A stretch of DNA of 64,000 bases from Pseudomonas sp. ADAK18 (GCF_012935695.1 NZ_CP052859.1:227001-291000); one strand, 5' to 3'. Shown: positions 6,955 through 15,863, numbered from the stretch's first letter. Notes: a model not told the origin generated them from the letters alone. Numbers and translations: made by a program.

Positions 6955-7592
6955 TCACGGTGACCCTGGGGGCTTCGAGGGTCGTGGGTTACCTGTGGCT
7001 GGCTCCCGAGAGCCTGCTGGCGTTATACGAGGCCGGCCCTTGGCAACCGACAGCGGGCCCGCTGCCGGCTTCGTTTCGGTGGGCAATGGCGGTGACCCTG
7101 GGGCGGCTGCAATTGTCGATCACGCAGTTGCGCAGCGTACGTGCCGGTGATGTGCTGATGCTCGAACAACCCTTTTTCGATGTGCAAGGCAGTGGTCACT
7201 TGCACATGGGCAGGCATCGGCTGCACGGGCGTATTGACGATGAATCCGGGCCGTTGTGCCTGACGCTTATTTCGATCGAGGAAACGTCTGTGGACGAAGA
7301 TTTGGCAACACAACAGTACCCAGGGCATGAGGATGATCAACCCGTGGTGGATGTCTTCGGCCATGAACCTTTTGATGAGTTGAGCATGGCCCTGACGGTG
7401 CGCTGTGGAACCCTGAACCTGACCCTGGGTGAACTGCGCAATCTTGCCCCCGGCGCGGTATTGGGCATCGCCGGGTACGCTCCCGGCATGGCCGGGCTCT
7501 ATTACGGCGACCGGCCGATTGGCCAGGGGCAGTTGGTGGAAGTCGACGGGCGCCTTGGGCTGCAGTTGTCCCGTGTGATTTTCGCTAGATGA
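6936..7592 (+). pseudogene. hrcQ: N-terminally truncated SctQ (HrcQ) C-ring protein
   Basis: About 218 residues from an ATG at 6936 (a TTG at 6915 is also in frame). Two SpoA-type domains are visible: one around FRWAMAVTLGRLQLSITQLR, equivalent to the end of HrcQa, and one at the C-terminus (TVRCGTLNLTLGELRNLAPG), equivalent to HrcQb. SctQ proteins form the cytoplasmic sorting platform and are normally over 300 residues, so about 100 N-terminal residues are missing. In P. syringae this is split into two genes; here it is one frame. The stop overlaps the next ATG (ATGA). No good Shine-Dalgarno lies before 6936. Confidence 0.7.
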
Positions 7593-8092
7593 TACTCCAG
7601 GGGATTGACCCCCTTGTCCTGGCGTTGTTTCTCGGCTCATTGTCGTTGATGCCGATGCTGTTGATCATCTGCACGTCTTTCTTGAAGATCGTGATTGTGC
7701 TGATGATCACCCGCAACGCCATCGGCGTGCAGCAAGTGCCGCCGAGCATGGCCATCAATGGTATAGCGCTGGCCGCGACGCTGTTTATCATGGCGCCCGT
7801 GGGCTATGAGATTGCCCAAAACATCAAGGCTTCGCCCGTGGATACGAGCAGCGTACAGAGGCTGCTGGATACCGGGCTTGAGGCCATACAGCCGTTGCGC
7901 GCGTTCATGCTGCGCAACACTGATCCGGATGTGTTGACTCACCTGCTGGAAAACAGTGCGCGGATGCCCTTTGGCATCAAGCTGGTTGCGGTGGGCATCA
8001 CGCTGGTATTAACGGGCCGCTGGATCGGCCTGGAGTTGATTCAACTGATCAACCTGATGTTCGACATGATCGCCCGTTCGGCACTGAACTGA
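7589..8092 (+). pseudogene. hrcRS: in-frame SctR-SctS fusion (hrcR-hrcS deletion)
   Basis: 167 residues. Residues 1 to about 126 match the start of SctR/HrcR (LALFLGSLSLMPMLLIICTS; RNAIGVQQVPPSMAINGIAL; a soluble loop ending NSARM). From PFGIKLVAVGITLVLTGRWI to the end is the second half of SctS/HrcS (usual length about 88). The C-terminal membrane part of SctR and the N-terminal helix of SctS are absent, with the junction near 7963-7968. The frame is uninterrupted, so one in-frame deletion removed roughly 400 bases. SctR and SctS form the export-gate core, so this product should not support secretion. Confidence 0.85.
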
Positions 8093-8096
8093 GGGA

Positions 8097-8891
8097 ATGC
8101 GCGTGCTGCTGTATCTTGAATTTCTGCCAAGCCTGCTGGTTGCCATGGCGCGTATTTATCCTTGTGCCTTTTTGGTGCCGGCGTTCAGTTTCCAGCATAT
8201 ACGCGGCATGCCCCGACATATCATCGTGATGGTCATGGCCTTGATTCCTGCTCCCGGCATTCACGCCGTACTGGCTGGCCAGGATTATTCCGCGCTGATG
8301 ATCAGCGGGCTACTGATCAAGGAGGCTGCCTTGGGTTTTTTGCTGGGCATCTTGTTAGCCATGCCGTTCTGGATGTTCGAGTCAGTGGGTGCGCTGCTGG
8401 ATAACCAGCGCGGCGCCCTGGCGGGTGGCCAGCTCAACCCTTCGCTGGGGCCGGACGCTACTCCCATCGGGCATCTGTTCAAACAGTTGGTGATTTACCT
8501 GCTGATCGCCGTCCTGGGTCTGAGCGTCCTGACCCAGGTGATCTGGGACAGCTACCTGATCTGGCCGGCCACCGCCTGGCTGCCGCTACCGGCAGTCAAT
8601 GGCTTCAGTGTTTTCCTCGGTATACTCGGCGATACCTTTACCCACATGATGCTCTACGCTGCGCCCTTTATTGCGGTGCTGTTGTTTCTGGAGTTCGGCT
8701 TCGCCGTGCTGGGACTGTACAGTCCGCAACTGCAAGTCTCTACTTTGGCGACGCCGGTAAAGAGCCTGGTGGGGCTGGGGATTCTGCTGCTTTACTTTCC
8801 GCTGTTGCAGGACTTGATCGTCACACGCCTGGCGTTTTTGGGGGACCTCAAGCATTCCCTCGCACTGATGTTCAGGGTTTCGACACCATGA
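8097..8891 (+). CDS. hrcT: type III export apparatus protein SctT (HrcT)
   Basis: 264 residues, full length for the family, with several membrane helices and the conserved segment ESVGALLDNQRGALAGGQLN plus the C-terminal ATPVKSLVGLGILLLYFPLL. SctT joins SctR and SctS in the inner-membrane export gate. It follows the sctRS fusion by 4 bases and overlaps hrcU by 4 bases (ATGA), so the old operon structure is preserved. The gene itself looks intact although its partners are not. Confidence 0.92.
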   Translation: MRVLLYLEFLPSLLVAMARIYPCAFLVPAFSFQHIRGMPRHIIVMVMALIPAPGIHAVLAGQDYSALMISGLLIKEAALGFLLGILLAMPFWMFESVGALLDNQRGALAGGQLNPSLGPDATPIGHLFKQLVIYLLIAVLGLSVLTQVIWDSYLIWPATAWLPLPAVNGFSVFLGILGDTFTHMMLYAAPFIAVLLFLEFGFAVLGLYSPQLQVSTLATPVKSLVGLGILLLYFPLLQDLIVTRLAFLGDLKHSLALMFRVSTP

Positions 8892-9985
8892 GTGATTCGG
8901 GGGAGAAAAAACACGCCGCCACGCCCAAGAAGCTCAAGGATCAGCGCAAGAAGGGCCAGGTCGCCCAAAGTCAGGACATCGGCAAATTGCTCGTACTGAC
9001 CACCCTGAGCGAAATCGCCTTGTTCACCGCCGAAACCAGCATGCAGCGCTTTCAGCAATTGATGGTGATGCCCATGTCACGCATGGGGCAGCCCTTTGTG
9101 CGGGCATTGGAAGAAGTGCTCATGGAGAGCCTGATGGTGTTTTTCTCGTTCGCGCTGCTGATGGCCGGGTTGGCGATTACCGTGAAGCTGATCAGCGGCT
9201 GGATGCAGTTCGGATTTCTGTTTGCGCCGGAAAGCCTGAAGCTGGACTTTAACCGCCTCAATCCCCTCAATCAGGTCAAGCAGATGTTCTCTGCCAAGTC
9301 GGTGATGAACCTGTTGATGGGGTTGGCCAAGGCGTTGCTCCTTGGCGTGATTTTGTATGTCGTGATCGGCCCGTCACTGGGCGCCTTGATCAACCTGGCC
9401 ACCAGTGATCTGCAGAGCTATATCCTCGCGTTGATCATCTTGTTCCGCTATCTGCTGCACGCTTGCCTGGGTCTGTTGCTGGTCTTGGCGCTTATCGACA
9501 TGGCGTTGCAAAAACACTTCTTTGCCAAGAGCATGCGGATGACTCAGGTGGAGGTCATCAAGGAGTACAAGGACATGGAGGGCGACCCTCACGTCAAGGG
9601 ACAGCGCCGTGCCCTGGCTCAGCAGTTGGCCCAAGAGGAGCCGAAGGTCAAGCTGCCCAAGCTCGAAGAGTCCGACATGCTGGTGGTTAACCCGACGCAC
9701 TATGCCGTCGCGCTGTACTACCGGCCGGGTAAAACGCCGCTGCCGCTATTGGTAGACAAGGGCACGGACGCCGACGCCCGCAAACTGATCGATAGGGCCA
9801 AGGCAGCCGACGTACCCGTCATCCAGTGCGTATGGCTGGCACGTATGCTGTATGAGAAAAAGCTTGGGGCGAACATTCCTAGGGAGACGCTACAAGCGGT
9901 AGCGTTCATCTATCGCACCCTGCGTGAGCTCGACGATGAAGCTAAGCGCGAGACCCTTGAGCTGCCGGAGTTGGAGCGGCGCTAA
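8888..9985 (+). CDS. hrcU: type III export switch protein SctU (HrcU)
   Basis: 365 residues. The N-terminal segment SDSGEKKHAATPKKLKDQRK is the family signature, four membrane helices follow, then a cytoplasmic domain with the self-cleavage motif NPTH in MLVVNPTHYAVALYYRPG. Cleavage between Asn and Pro switches substrate class in working systems. The gene is the last of the rightward operon and converges on hrpV. It appears intact. Confidence 0.94.
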   Translation: MSDSGEKKHAATPKKLKDQRKKGQVAQSQDIGKLLVLTTLSEIALFTAETSMQRFQQLMVMPMSRMGQPFVRALEEVLMESLMVFFSFALLMAGLAITVKLISGWMQFGFLFAPESLKLDFNRLNPLNQVKQMFSAKSVMNLLMGLAKALLLGVILYVVIGPSLGALINLATSDLQSYILALIILFRYLLHACLGLLLVLALIDMALQKHFFAKSMRMTQVEVIKEYKDMEGDPHVKGQRRALAQQLAQEEPKVKLPKLEESDMLVVNPTHYAVALYYRPGKTPLPLLVDKGTDADARKLIDRAKAADVPVIQCVWLARMLYEKKLGANIPRETLQAVAFIYRTLRELDDEAKRETLELPELERR

Positions 9986-9998
9986 GGACGCTACGACG

Positions 9999-10370
9999 TT
10001 AGCTATTTCGGTGTGTATCCAGTGCTTCAAGGGTGGCCAGTGACAGCATCCGGCTGATGATGTCATTGAGCCTATTGGTGTCAGCCACCAGCGCGTGCCA
10101 GATCACCAGGGCGCCCTTGGCATCGAGATAGACAAAGCAGCCATCGAACGCCAGCGCTTGTTCAAAACGCCGCTCCAGCACGCGCTCCAACTGTCCGGTC
10201 TGCAACGCCTCTGGTTGGATCTGCAAGGCCAGCCCCGGTTGGACGCCGGCTTTCAATGGGCACAGGCCAATACCCGGAATAAGAGGCAGGTGGGCGTCAT
10301 TGCCACCCACCAGGTTGTCCAGGAATACCTGGCGATGCGGATCATCGTCTGGCAATCCCATGGCCTTCAT
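9999..10370 (-). CDS. hrpV: HrpV-like type III regulator
   Basis: 123 residues, assigned from position and size: it is the last gene of the hrpF-hrpG-hrcC-hrpT-hrpV order known from P. syringae, where HrpV binds the activator HrpS and keeps it inactive until HrpG releases it. I see no diagnostic motif in the sequence itself. Its ATG overlaps the stop of hrpT (ATGA). The first residues MKAMGLPDDDPHRQVFLDNL are a suitable start; no other start gives a better ribosome site. Confidence 0.65.
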   Translation of the reverse strand: MKAMGLPDDDPHRQVFLDNLVGGNDAHLPLIPGIGLCPLKAGVQPGLALQIQPEALQTGQLERVLERRFEQALAFDGCFVYLDAKGALVIWHALVADTNRLNDIISRMLSLATLEALDTHRNS

Positions 10371-10570
10371 CGCTCCAGTGAAACTGTCTGGTAATCCGCC
10401 CGCTCCCCGGCCGGGCCGGGTTCAGCGCGCATCTGCGGTGGCCACCAGACCACCAGCTTATCGGCGCCCGATTGCGGGCGAGAACAGGAGTCGCCCTTGC
10501 ACGTTGGCGTGCAACCGACAATGAGCAGGGCCAGGCCGACCAGGGTGATGCAGGACAGTCTATGGTTCAT
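10367..10570 (-). CDS. hrpT: HrpT-like outer-membrane lipoprotein
   Basis: 67 residues with a lipoprotein signal peptide: hydrophobic stretch then the lipobox IVGC (Cys near residue 20). HrpT is a small lipoprotein needed with the secretin HrcC in P. syringae, probably for its assembly. Both ends overlap neighbours (hrcC stop and hrpV start), so the three are translationally coupled. Confidence 0.8.
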   Translation of the reverse strand: MNHRLSCITLVGLALLIVGCTPTCKGDSCSRPQSGADKLVVWWPPQMRAEPGPAGERADYQTVSLER

Positions 10571-12708
10571 TGGGCGTTGTTCCGGGCAGGAGTGAGCAGG
10601 GAGGGACGGGGCACGCTGATGTGTTCATCTTTGATCACCGGACGCATGGCAATGAAGACTTCGGCTTCTTCACCCGGCTTGAGCCAGGCACGCGGCCAAA
10701 CGCTGACCGCCAGGGTCTGCGAATTGCTGCATTCTTTTTCATCGATACGCACGTTGCGGTTGAATTGATTGCGCAGCACCACCACGGCCACGTTGAACTG
10801 CGGGCCGGCATACCATTGGCTGCGTTCGGTGTTCAGCGCCAACAGGTCTCGGGTGGCGCACAAGGTGTCCAGGCCCAGTGGCATCGGTGCAGCCTTGAAG
10901 GCCTTGGGTACTTGCCCGGTGACGAGGTGAGCCAGGGTGCTGGTGATGTCGCTGCGCTTGACCACCGGTTGGTGTTCGGCATAACGCCTGGCCAATGGTT
11001 TGAGTGCGGCCTGCAGTTCCACCTGATCTTCCTGCGGCAAGTAACGTGAAGGGTCTGCCTGATCACCGATAACGCGGGGAGTCAGGATAAACAGACGTTC
11101 GCGCCGATTGTTCTGGCGTTCGGTGGAGGAGAACAGGGCCTTGCCCAGTAACGGGATATCGCCCAGCAAGGGGATCTTGCTTTGCTTGTCAGTGCTTTCA
11201 GTGACATGGAACCCACCCACCACCAGCGAGCGTTTTTCCGCCATCACTGCCTGGGTGCTGACCTTGCCCCGGCGTACATCGGGGCCGATACGCTCGGGGT
11301 TGGACTCGTCGAAGTTGCCGTCCTCAATATCCACCACCAGATGGATCTGGTGCTGGCCCCGGGTGGTGATCACTCTGGGCACTACCTGGAAACTGGTGCC
11401 GACGGTAATCGGCAAAATCGTTGCGTTTTCTGTTCCGGCTGTCAGGTACTGGGTGCGGTTGAAATCAATCACCGCGGGTTGGTTTTCCAGGGTGAGCACC
11501 GATGGGTTGGAAACCATAGTGGCCAGGCCGCGTTGTTCCAACGCCCGTACATCGGCATAGAAACGGTCGCGGTGTTCAATCGACAGTTGCGATGAGGTGC
11601 CGGGTGCCATGTTCACACCGCCACGGAAGCGGCTGTTTTGAAAGCCCCAGTTGACCCCGAATTCGCGCAGTTGAGTGCGTTCGATATCGAGGATGATCGC
11701 GTCGATTTCTACCAGCTTGCGCGCTACGTCGAGCTGGGCGATCAGCTCGCGGTACATCGCCTGGCGTTCCGGCAGGTCATAGATCAGCACGGCATTGTTG
11801 CGCACGTCGGCCTCGACGCGGATTTTGCTTGTGGAAACCGGTGCCCGCGGGGGGAGCGGAAGGCCGGTGTCCAACTGCCCAGGGTTCATCCCCTGGCCGA
11901 GCATTTGCCCCAGCATCGGATTGCTCAGACGGGGAAAGGCTGAGGTTATGGGGGAGGGTTGTGATGAGGCGACGGGGCGTTGGCTCATCCCCGAAAGCGT
12001 TGAGGCCGTGCGAGGTTCCAGCAACCCCCGCAACATGCTGGCAACGCCTGGGATGGTTAGGTTTTCGCCGCGATAATCAATCTGGCGGTCCGCCGCGTTG
12101 GCAAATTTCAGTGGGTAGGTCAGCACGCTCTGCTTTTCATCGGGAGATTTGCGCTGGCTGCTGAACTGCTTGATCTGTTCGATATAGCGCTTGGGACCTG
12201 ACACCAGCACGACACCATCCTCGGACAGCTCGCCCCAGCCGAAACGGCTATCCAACAGGCCAATATCGGTCAGCGCCTGCTTGAGGTCGGCGATGGTTTC
12301 GGATGAAACCTCCAGGCGTGCGGACTCTTGCTGGTCCAGGGTGCTGATGTACAGGGTGTTGTTGTACAGATACCACTGGAACCGGTGCTCTACGCCCAGC
12401 CTGTCCAGCAGCGACTGTGGGGTATTAGCGCGTATCTTGCCGTTGACGTTGCCTTCCAGAAGGCCATCGATTTGCAGTTGGGTACCGAAGGTCTGGGCGA
12501 AATCCTCCAGCACATCCCGCAGGGGCTTATGCTCGGCTTCATAGGCATAGGCGGTGTTTTTCCATTCGGTGGGGACGGCGGCGAGGGTGCTTTCCAACGG
12601 GGTCAGCAACCAGGGCATGAGGATCAGGCAGCGCCAACGGGCTCGTTGTACGGTGACTGCAGGCGAGTTGGGGGGCAAGCGGGTGTGCTTGTCGATCTTG
12701 TTAGACAT
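10567..12708 (-). CDS. hrcC: type III secretin SctC (HrcC)
   Basis: 713 residues. It has a basic N-terminus and a secretion signal ending near ALA at about residue 43, followed by N-domains (HKPLRDVLEDFAQTFGTQLQ; repeated N-domain with DVRNNAVLIYDLPER). The C-terminal secretin core contains the conserved VPRVITTRG and KIPLLGDIPLLGKALF. Secretins form the outer-membrane ring of the injectisome. The length and motifs are complete. It belongs to the leftward hrpF operon whose hrp box is at 13363-13391. Confidence 0.94.
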   Translation of the reverse strand: MSNKIDKHTRLPPNSPAVTVQRARWRCLILMPWLLTPLESTLAAVPTEWKNTAYAYEAEHKPLRDVLEDFAQTFGTQLQIDGLLEGNVNGKIRANTPQSLLDRLGVEHRFQWYLYNNTLYISTLDQQESARLEVSSETIADLKQALTDIGLLDSRFGWGELSEDGVVLVSGPKRYIEQIKQFSSQRKSPDEKQSVLTYPLKFANAADRQIDYRGENLTIPGVASMLRGLLEPRTASTLSGMSQRPVASSQPSPITSAFPRLSNPMLGQMLGQGMNPGQLDTGLPLPPRAPVSTSKIRVEADVRNNAVLIYDLPERQAMYRELIAQLDVARKLVEIDAIILDIERTQLREFGVNWGFQNSRFRGGVNMAPGTSSQLSIEHRDRFYADVRALEQRGLATMVSNPSVLTLENQPAVIDFNRTQYLTAGTENATILPITVGTSFQVVPRVITTRGQHQIHLVVDIEDGNFDESNPERIGPDVRRGKVSTQAVMAEKRSLVVGGFHVTESTDKQSKIPLLGDIPLLGKALFSSTERQNNRRERLFILTPRVIGDQADPSRYLPQEDQVELQAALKPLARRYAEHQPVVKRSDITSTLAHLVTGQVPKAFKAAPMPLGLDTLCATRDLLALNTERSQWYAGPQFNVAVVVLRNQFNRNVRIDEKECSNSQTLAVSVWPRAWLKPGEEAEVFIAMRPVIKDEHISVPRPSLLTPARNNAQ

Positions 12709-12722
12709 GGAGAGTTCTCTGA

Positions 12723-13115
12723 TTAGTGCGGCAGCGAGCGTAGCGAAGTGGGCGTGAGTTTCTGGGTGGGCCTGGCTAGGCGTACGGCCATGGCGCGCCA
12801 GGTATCACGCTGGTTGAGCAGGGTTTCGAGTTTGGTGACCAAGTGGGTCAGGGCACCATCACTGGGGAGTTTTTGAAGCAGCCAGAGATGGCCATTTATT
12901 GCTTCTTGCGCCAAGGCTCCCTGGAAATGTCTCAGGCTTGCTTGTCCAAGGCGCATCCACGCCTCCAAGGTCTTTTTGTCTACGCGATGGTGAGTTAGTT
13001 GAGCGCTGATCAACAAAATTTGTTGGTCGCGCTGCACCTTGATTTCGTCATCATCTTCAAACAACGTGATCTGCGGTTCGTTGCTACTCAACCAACGACC
13101 TAATAACTCGTCCAC
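12723..13115 (-). CDS. hrpG: HrpG-like chaperone/regulator
   Basis: 130 residues between hrpF and hrcC, the position of hrpG in P. syringae, where it acts as a chaperone-like protein that counteracts HrpV. The sequence is acidic at the start (MDELLGRWLSSNEPQITLFE) and helical later, with no enzyme motif. The start follows the hrpF stop directly. The assignment rests mainly on gene order and size. Confidence 0.75.
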   Translation of the reverse strand: MDELLGRWLSSNEPQITLFEDDDEIKVQRDQQILLISAQLTHHRVDKKTLEAWMRLGQASLRHFQGALAQEAINGHLWLLQKLPSDGALTHLVTKLETLLNQRDTWRAMAVRLARPTQKLTPTSLRSLPH

Positions 13116-13334
13116 TCACTGTATGCCTTCGATAACGGTTTTGGCTGTTTCACTCATGTAATTGGTGTAGGTTGAACTGGCCGATAAAGTGGCAGCGAGG
13201 AAGATTTTTTCGTCGTTCATTGCTGCCATGGCTTCGTCATCGTCCAATCCGTCTCGTTCTATCTTTTCAAAGCGTTTTTGCGAATTTTCCAGTTTCCTAT
13301 AGAGGTCTGCTTGCAGGCGATGATCAAAGCTCAT
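13116..13334 (-). CDS. hrpF: HrpF-like needle chaperone
   Basis: 72 residues beginning MSFDHRLQADLYRKLENSQK, highly helical and charged. This matches HrpF, a small co-chaperone of the pilus subunit HrpA in Hrp1-type systems. It is the first gene of the leftward operon hrpF-hrpG-hrcC-hrpT-hrpV and is preceded by a match to the hrp box. Confidence 0.85.
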   Translation of the reverse strand: MSFDHRLQADLYRKLENSQKRFEKIERDGLDDDEAMAAMNDEKIFLAATLSASSTYTNYMSETAKTVIEGIQ

Positions 13335-13362
13335 TGGTTTTGCTCCAGAGGATGTTACGTTC

Positions 13363-13391
13363 TGTGTGGCACGACTTGTGATTCCAGTTCC
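13363..13391 (-). promoter_or_regulatory. hrp box upstream of hrpF
   Basis: On the minus strand GGAACT, 16 bases, CCACACA. The known HrpL-recognised element is GGAACC-N15/16-CCACNNA. It lies 29-57 bases upstream of the hrpF start, the expected position for the hrpC-type operon promoter. One mismatch in the -35-like half. Confidence 0.75.
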
Positions 13392-13441
13392 ATGAGTGTT
13401 TCGTTAAAAATCAATCCTCGCTGAACCGCAGCCTATCCCCG

Positions 13442-14029
13442 TTATTTCGTTGAACCTGCCTCCTCGGCATTCAATAAGGTTTCCACCATCGAGACCCAGT
13501 CGATACGAAATCCACCTTCGGCCGTTTCCAGAACGAGCATTTGAGGTGCGATATTCTCCTCGGAGCGCAGGGTCCAGGGGAGCCCGGTGTGTTTGTTCAG
13601 CCACTGGTCTACGTTTTTACGGTCCAGTGGATTGCAGATGAGTGTGGCTTCGATTCGCGGGACTTGGGTGGCCAGTAATTGTTTGAGCAGGGCACTTAGG
13701 CGTTGGGGCGAGGCTGTTTCCTCGAGCAGACTACGAATGGCCAGGCTTGTGATGGAGGCGGCAATGGGTTCAATGTTGTCGCAGATTGTCTGGCGCTCAA
13801 TCTCCCAGCGTTGCAGTTGAGCGTTGGCGCGCTTCCAGAACTCACGGCTGGCATTTGTGTGTAGTGTGGCGCACTGCTCCTCGGCTTGGCGCAGTAGTTC
13901 AATCGCCTCGGCTTTGGCGTTAGTCAGTAATGTGCCCGCTTGAGCACAGTCAATCAGCGTCTCTCGGGCGATCAGGGTTTGTGGCAGGCCTTGGCCTTTA
14001 GTCAGCTCAATTTTGTGTCGGCATAACAT
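13442..14029 (-). CDS. hrpE: SctL-type stator protein (HrpE)
   Basis: 195 residues from the ATG at 14029 (MLCRHKIELTKGQGLPQTLI), which resembles the start of HrpE in other Pseudomonas; an upstream in-frame start at 14065 would overlap hrpD by 17 bases. The middle is a long helix rich in Ala, Glu and Arg, followed by a globular C-terminus. SctL proteins regulate the ATPase SctN and link it to the sorting platform, but the ATPase gene is missing from this window. It is the last gene of the hrpA operon. Confidence 0.85.
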   Translation of the reverse strand: MLCRHKIELTKGQGLPQTLIARETLIDCAQAGTLLTNAKAEAIELLRQAEEQCATLHTNASREFWKRANAQLQRWEIERQTICDNIEPIAASITSLAIRSLLEETASPQRLSALLKQLLATQVPRIEATLICNPLDRKNVDQWLNKHTGLPWTLRSEENIAPQMLVLETAEGGFRIDWVSMVETLLNAEEAGSTK

Positions 14030-14048
14030 GCAGATTGTTTTCTCTTGG

Positions 14049-14588
14049 TTAGGGCCACGCGCCATCGTTCGTCATGGCGGTCGCTCGCCAGATGACGGCT
14101 TGCCACAGGGTGTTCAACCGACCATGACTGTCGGGCAGGTTGGAGTATTTCTCCAGGCCGAGTACTCGCTGATTCGCAAAGCCAATCCGTAGGCGTTGCC
14201 ATACGGCAGGCTCAACCCAGGCGCGCAAGTACTGCAGCGGATCGTCTATGTTCAGCATCAATGAATCCGGTGGGAGCGCTTTGGCAAGGCGCTGACACCA
14301 GAGGTATTCATTCTCTTCCAGTGAATTGTCGCGTACAGCCTGGCAGACACTGCCGATCAGCGTCAGCATGCGGTCACGTTGTCGTGGGGAGGCCTGTACC
14401 AGATGCAGCAAGGCTGGGGAGGGTGAAGGTGGCAGGCAGGGCTTTATAGCTAAGGCGGTGCTCACGCGCTCATGCTGGCTGCGACATAGATCGGTCGATG
14501 TGACGTACGGGCCGAGGACCTCCCAGTCACACTCAGACATCGCCCACGGGCAGGCCCACCATCGAACCCACTCCAGGTGATTACTCAT
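14049..14588 (-). CDS. hrpD: SctK-type sorting-platform protein (HrpD)
   Basis: 179 residues between hrcJ and hrpE, as in P. syringae. It starts MSNHLEWVRWWACPWAMSEC, overlaps the hrcJ stop by 8 bases and ends 19 bases before the hrpE start. SctK proteins connect SctQ to the inner-membrane ring. No catalytic motif is expected. Identity follows from gene order and the Trp-rich N-terminus. Confidence 0.8.
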   Translation of the reverse strand: MSNHLEWVRWWACPWAMSECDWEVLGPYVTSTDLCRSQHERVSTALAIKPCLPPSPSPALLHLVQASPRQRDRMLTLIGSVCQAVRDNSLEENEYLWCQRLAKALPPDSLMLNIDDPLQYLRAWVEPAVWQRLRIGFANQRVLGLEKYSNLPDSHGRLNTLWQAVIWRATAMTNDGAWP

Positions 14589-15387
14589 GAGCGGAAGGAT
14601 TTAGTGGTGCGTGAGCCGATACGGCAGATGAGTTTTGTTGCAGATGTATCCCCCGTTTGCGCCAGAGAACCGCGCCAACCCCTGCGAGTGCTAATAGCAT
14701 GAGCAATAGCGTAAGACTTATACGCCAGAAACCGAGATCGCTATCTTGAACCAGGAACGGACCAAAATAGGTCAGGCGCTGTCGCTCCAGATAGGCCGCA
14801 GCAGGCACAAAGACTACAGTTAGCTTTTGAGTATTTTCTACAGCGGCTGCCATGCCGGGGATACTACTGGCCACCATCCTGCGCACTCGGGGCCGAATAT
14901 TATCAGGCTCAAGTCGCGGATCATGTTTGATGAATACCGAGGCTGATGCTGGTTGTACGGGTTCACCCGGTGCAACCCGTTCGGGGAGCACGACATGGAC
15001 TCGAGCGACGATGACCCCGTCGATGTTCGACAAGGTTGCCTCTAACTCCTGAGACAGTGCATAGATGTAACGGGCACGTTCCTCCAGTGGTGTGGAGATA
15101 ACGCCTTCTTTGCGAAATATATCACCCAGTGTTGACCGGGCTAATTTCGGCAGGCCGGCAGCTTCGAGCGTTCGGACCGCCCTGCTGATGTCCGTCGCGG
15201 TAACACGCACAATAACGCCGTCTTTGGTCGGCACTTTTTGGGCCCGGATTTGTTTATCCGCAAGCTCTGCAACAACCTCATTAGCCTCTTGTTCCGACAG
15301 TCGGCTATGGAGTTCTACTTTTTCACCGCAGCCTCCGAGCAGCAATGCCAATGATAAAACCAACGGGGTGGTGATACAGCGGAGCAT
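14581..15387 (-). CDS. hrcJ: inner-membrane ring lipoprotein SctJ (HrcJ)
   Basis: 268 residues. It has a lipoprotein signal with lipobox LGGC (Cys about residue 20) and two ring-building motifs (ELHSRLSEQEANEVVAELAD; ELEATLSNIDGVIVARVHVV followed by LPER). A C-terminal membrane helix (LTLLLMLLALAGVGAVLWRK) completes the YscJ/FliF architecture. SctJ forms the periplasmic-side ring of the basal body. The gene is intact and overlaps hrpD. Confidence 0.94.
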   Translation of the reverse strand: MLRCITTPLVLSLALLLGGCGEKVELHSRLSEQEANEVVAELADKQIRAQKVPTKDGVIVRVTATDISRAVRTLEAAGLPKLARSTLGDIFRKEGVISTPLEERARYIYALSQELEATLSNIDGVIVARVHVVLPERVAPGEPVQPASASVFIKHDPRLEPDNIRPRVRRMVASSIPGMAAAVENTQKLTVVFVPAAAYLERQRLTYFGPFLVQDSDLGFWRISLTLLLMLLALAGVGAVLWRKRGIHLQQNSSAVSAHAPLNPSAHE

Positions 15388-15394
15388 GATTTAC

Positions 15395-15757
15395 CTACTG
15401 TAGGTTGGTTATTTTCTCGCAACATTGCACGGTTTTGCTGATCACCTTGACTGACATGGACAACTCTCGATGAGCGTCTGAAAGTGACTTGGCAATTTCG
15501 TGCATGTCTTGTGATTTTTTGTTAATGCTCAGGTCGCGCAAACCTTTGGTCGCACGTTTTGATAGCTTTGTTAAGTGAGCTGATTGTTCGGATAACGCAT
15601 TCGTACCGACTGTGGCATTTTGGCTCCATGGGGAAGGAGCGGTATCATCCAGTCTGGCTTGAAAAAAATTCATGTCGGAAGCAGCGGGAGTAACGCCCGG
15701 CGATTCAACGGCTCGTGGAACCAGGCGGTCTGTGAAACTATCAGCGAGCACACGCAT
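15395..15757 (-). CDS. hrpB: inner-rod protein SctI (HrpB)
   Basis: 120 residues from the ATG at 15757, which has a strong GGAGG Shine-Dalgarno 5 bases away (a TTG 15 bases upstream is less likely). It has a disordered N-terminal half and a helical C-terminal part (LSDAHRELSMSVKVISKTVQ), as in HrpB/PrgJ inner-rod proteins. In P. syringae hrpZ (harpin) lies between hrpA and hrpB. Here only about 105 bases separate this gene from the hrpA-like gene, so hrpZ is absent. Confidence 0.8.
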   Translation of the reverse strand: MRVLADSFTDRLVPRAVESPGVTPAASDMNFFQARLDDTAPSPWSQNATVGTNALSEQSAHLTKLSKRATKGLRDLSINKKSQDMHEIAKSLSDAHRELSMSVKVISKTVQCCEKITNLQ

Positions 15758-15863
15758 GTAGGCCTCCGGCAAGACGTTATGAACGTTCTTGTTGGTTTGT
15801 GAATGTTCTGTATAGCGGGAAAGGTAAGCAGCTTCCTCTATGTTTAATAGAGGAAGCTATAGT

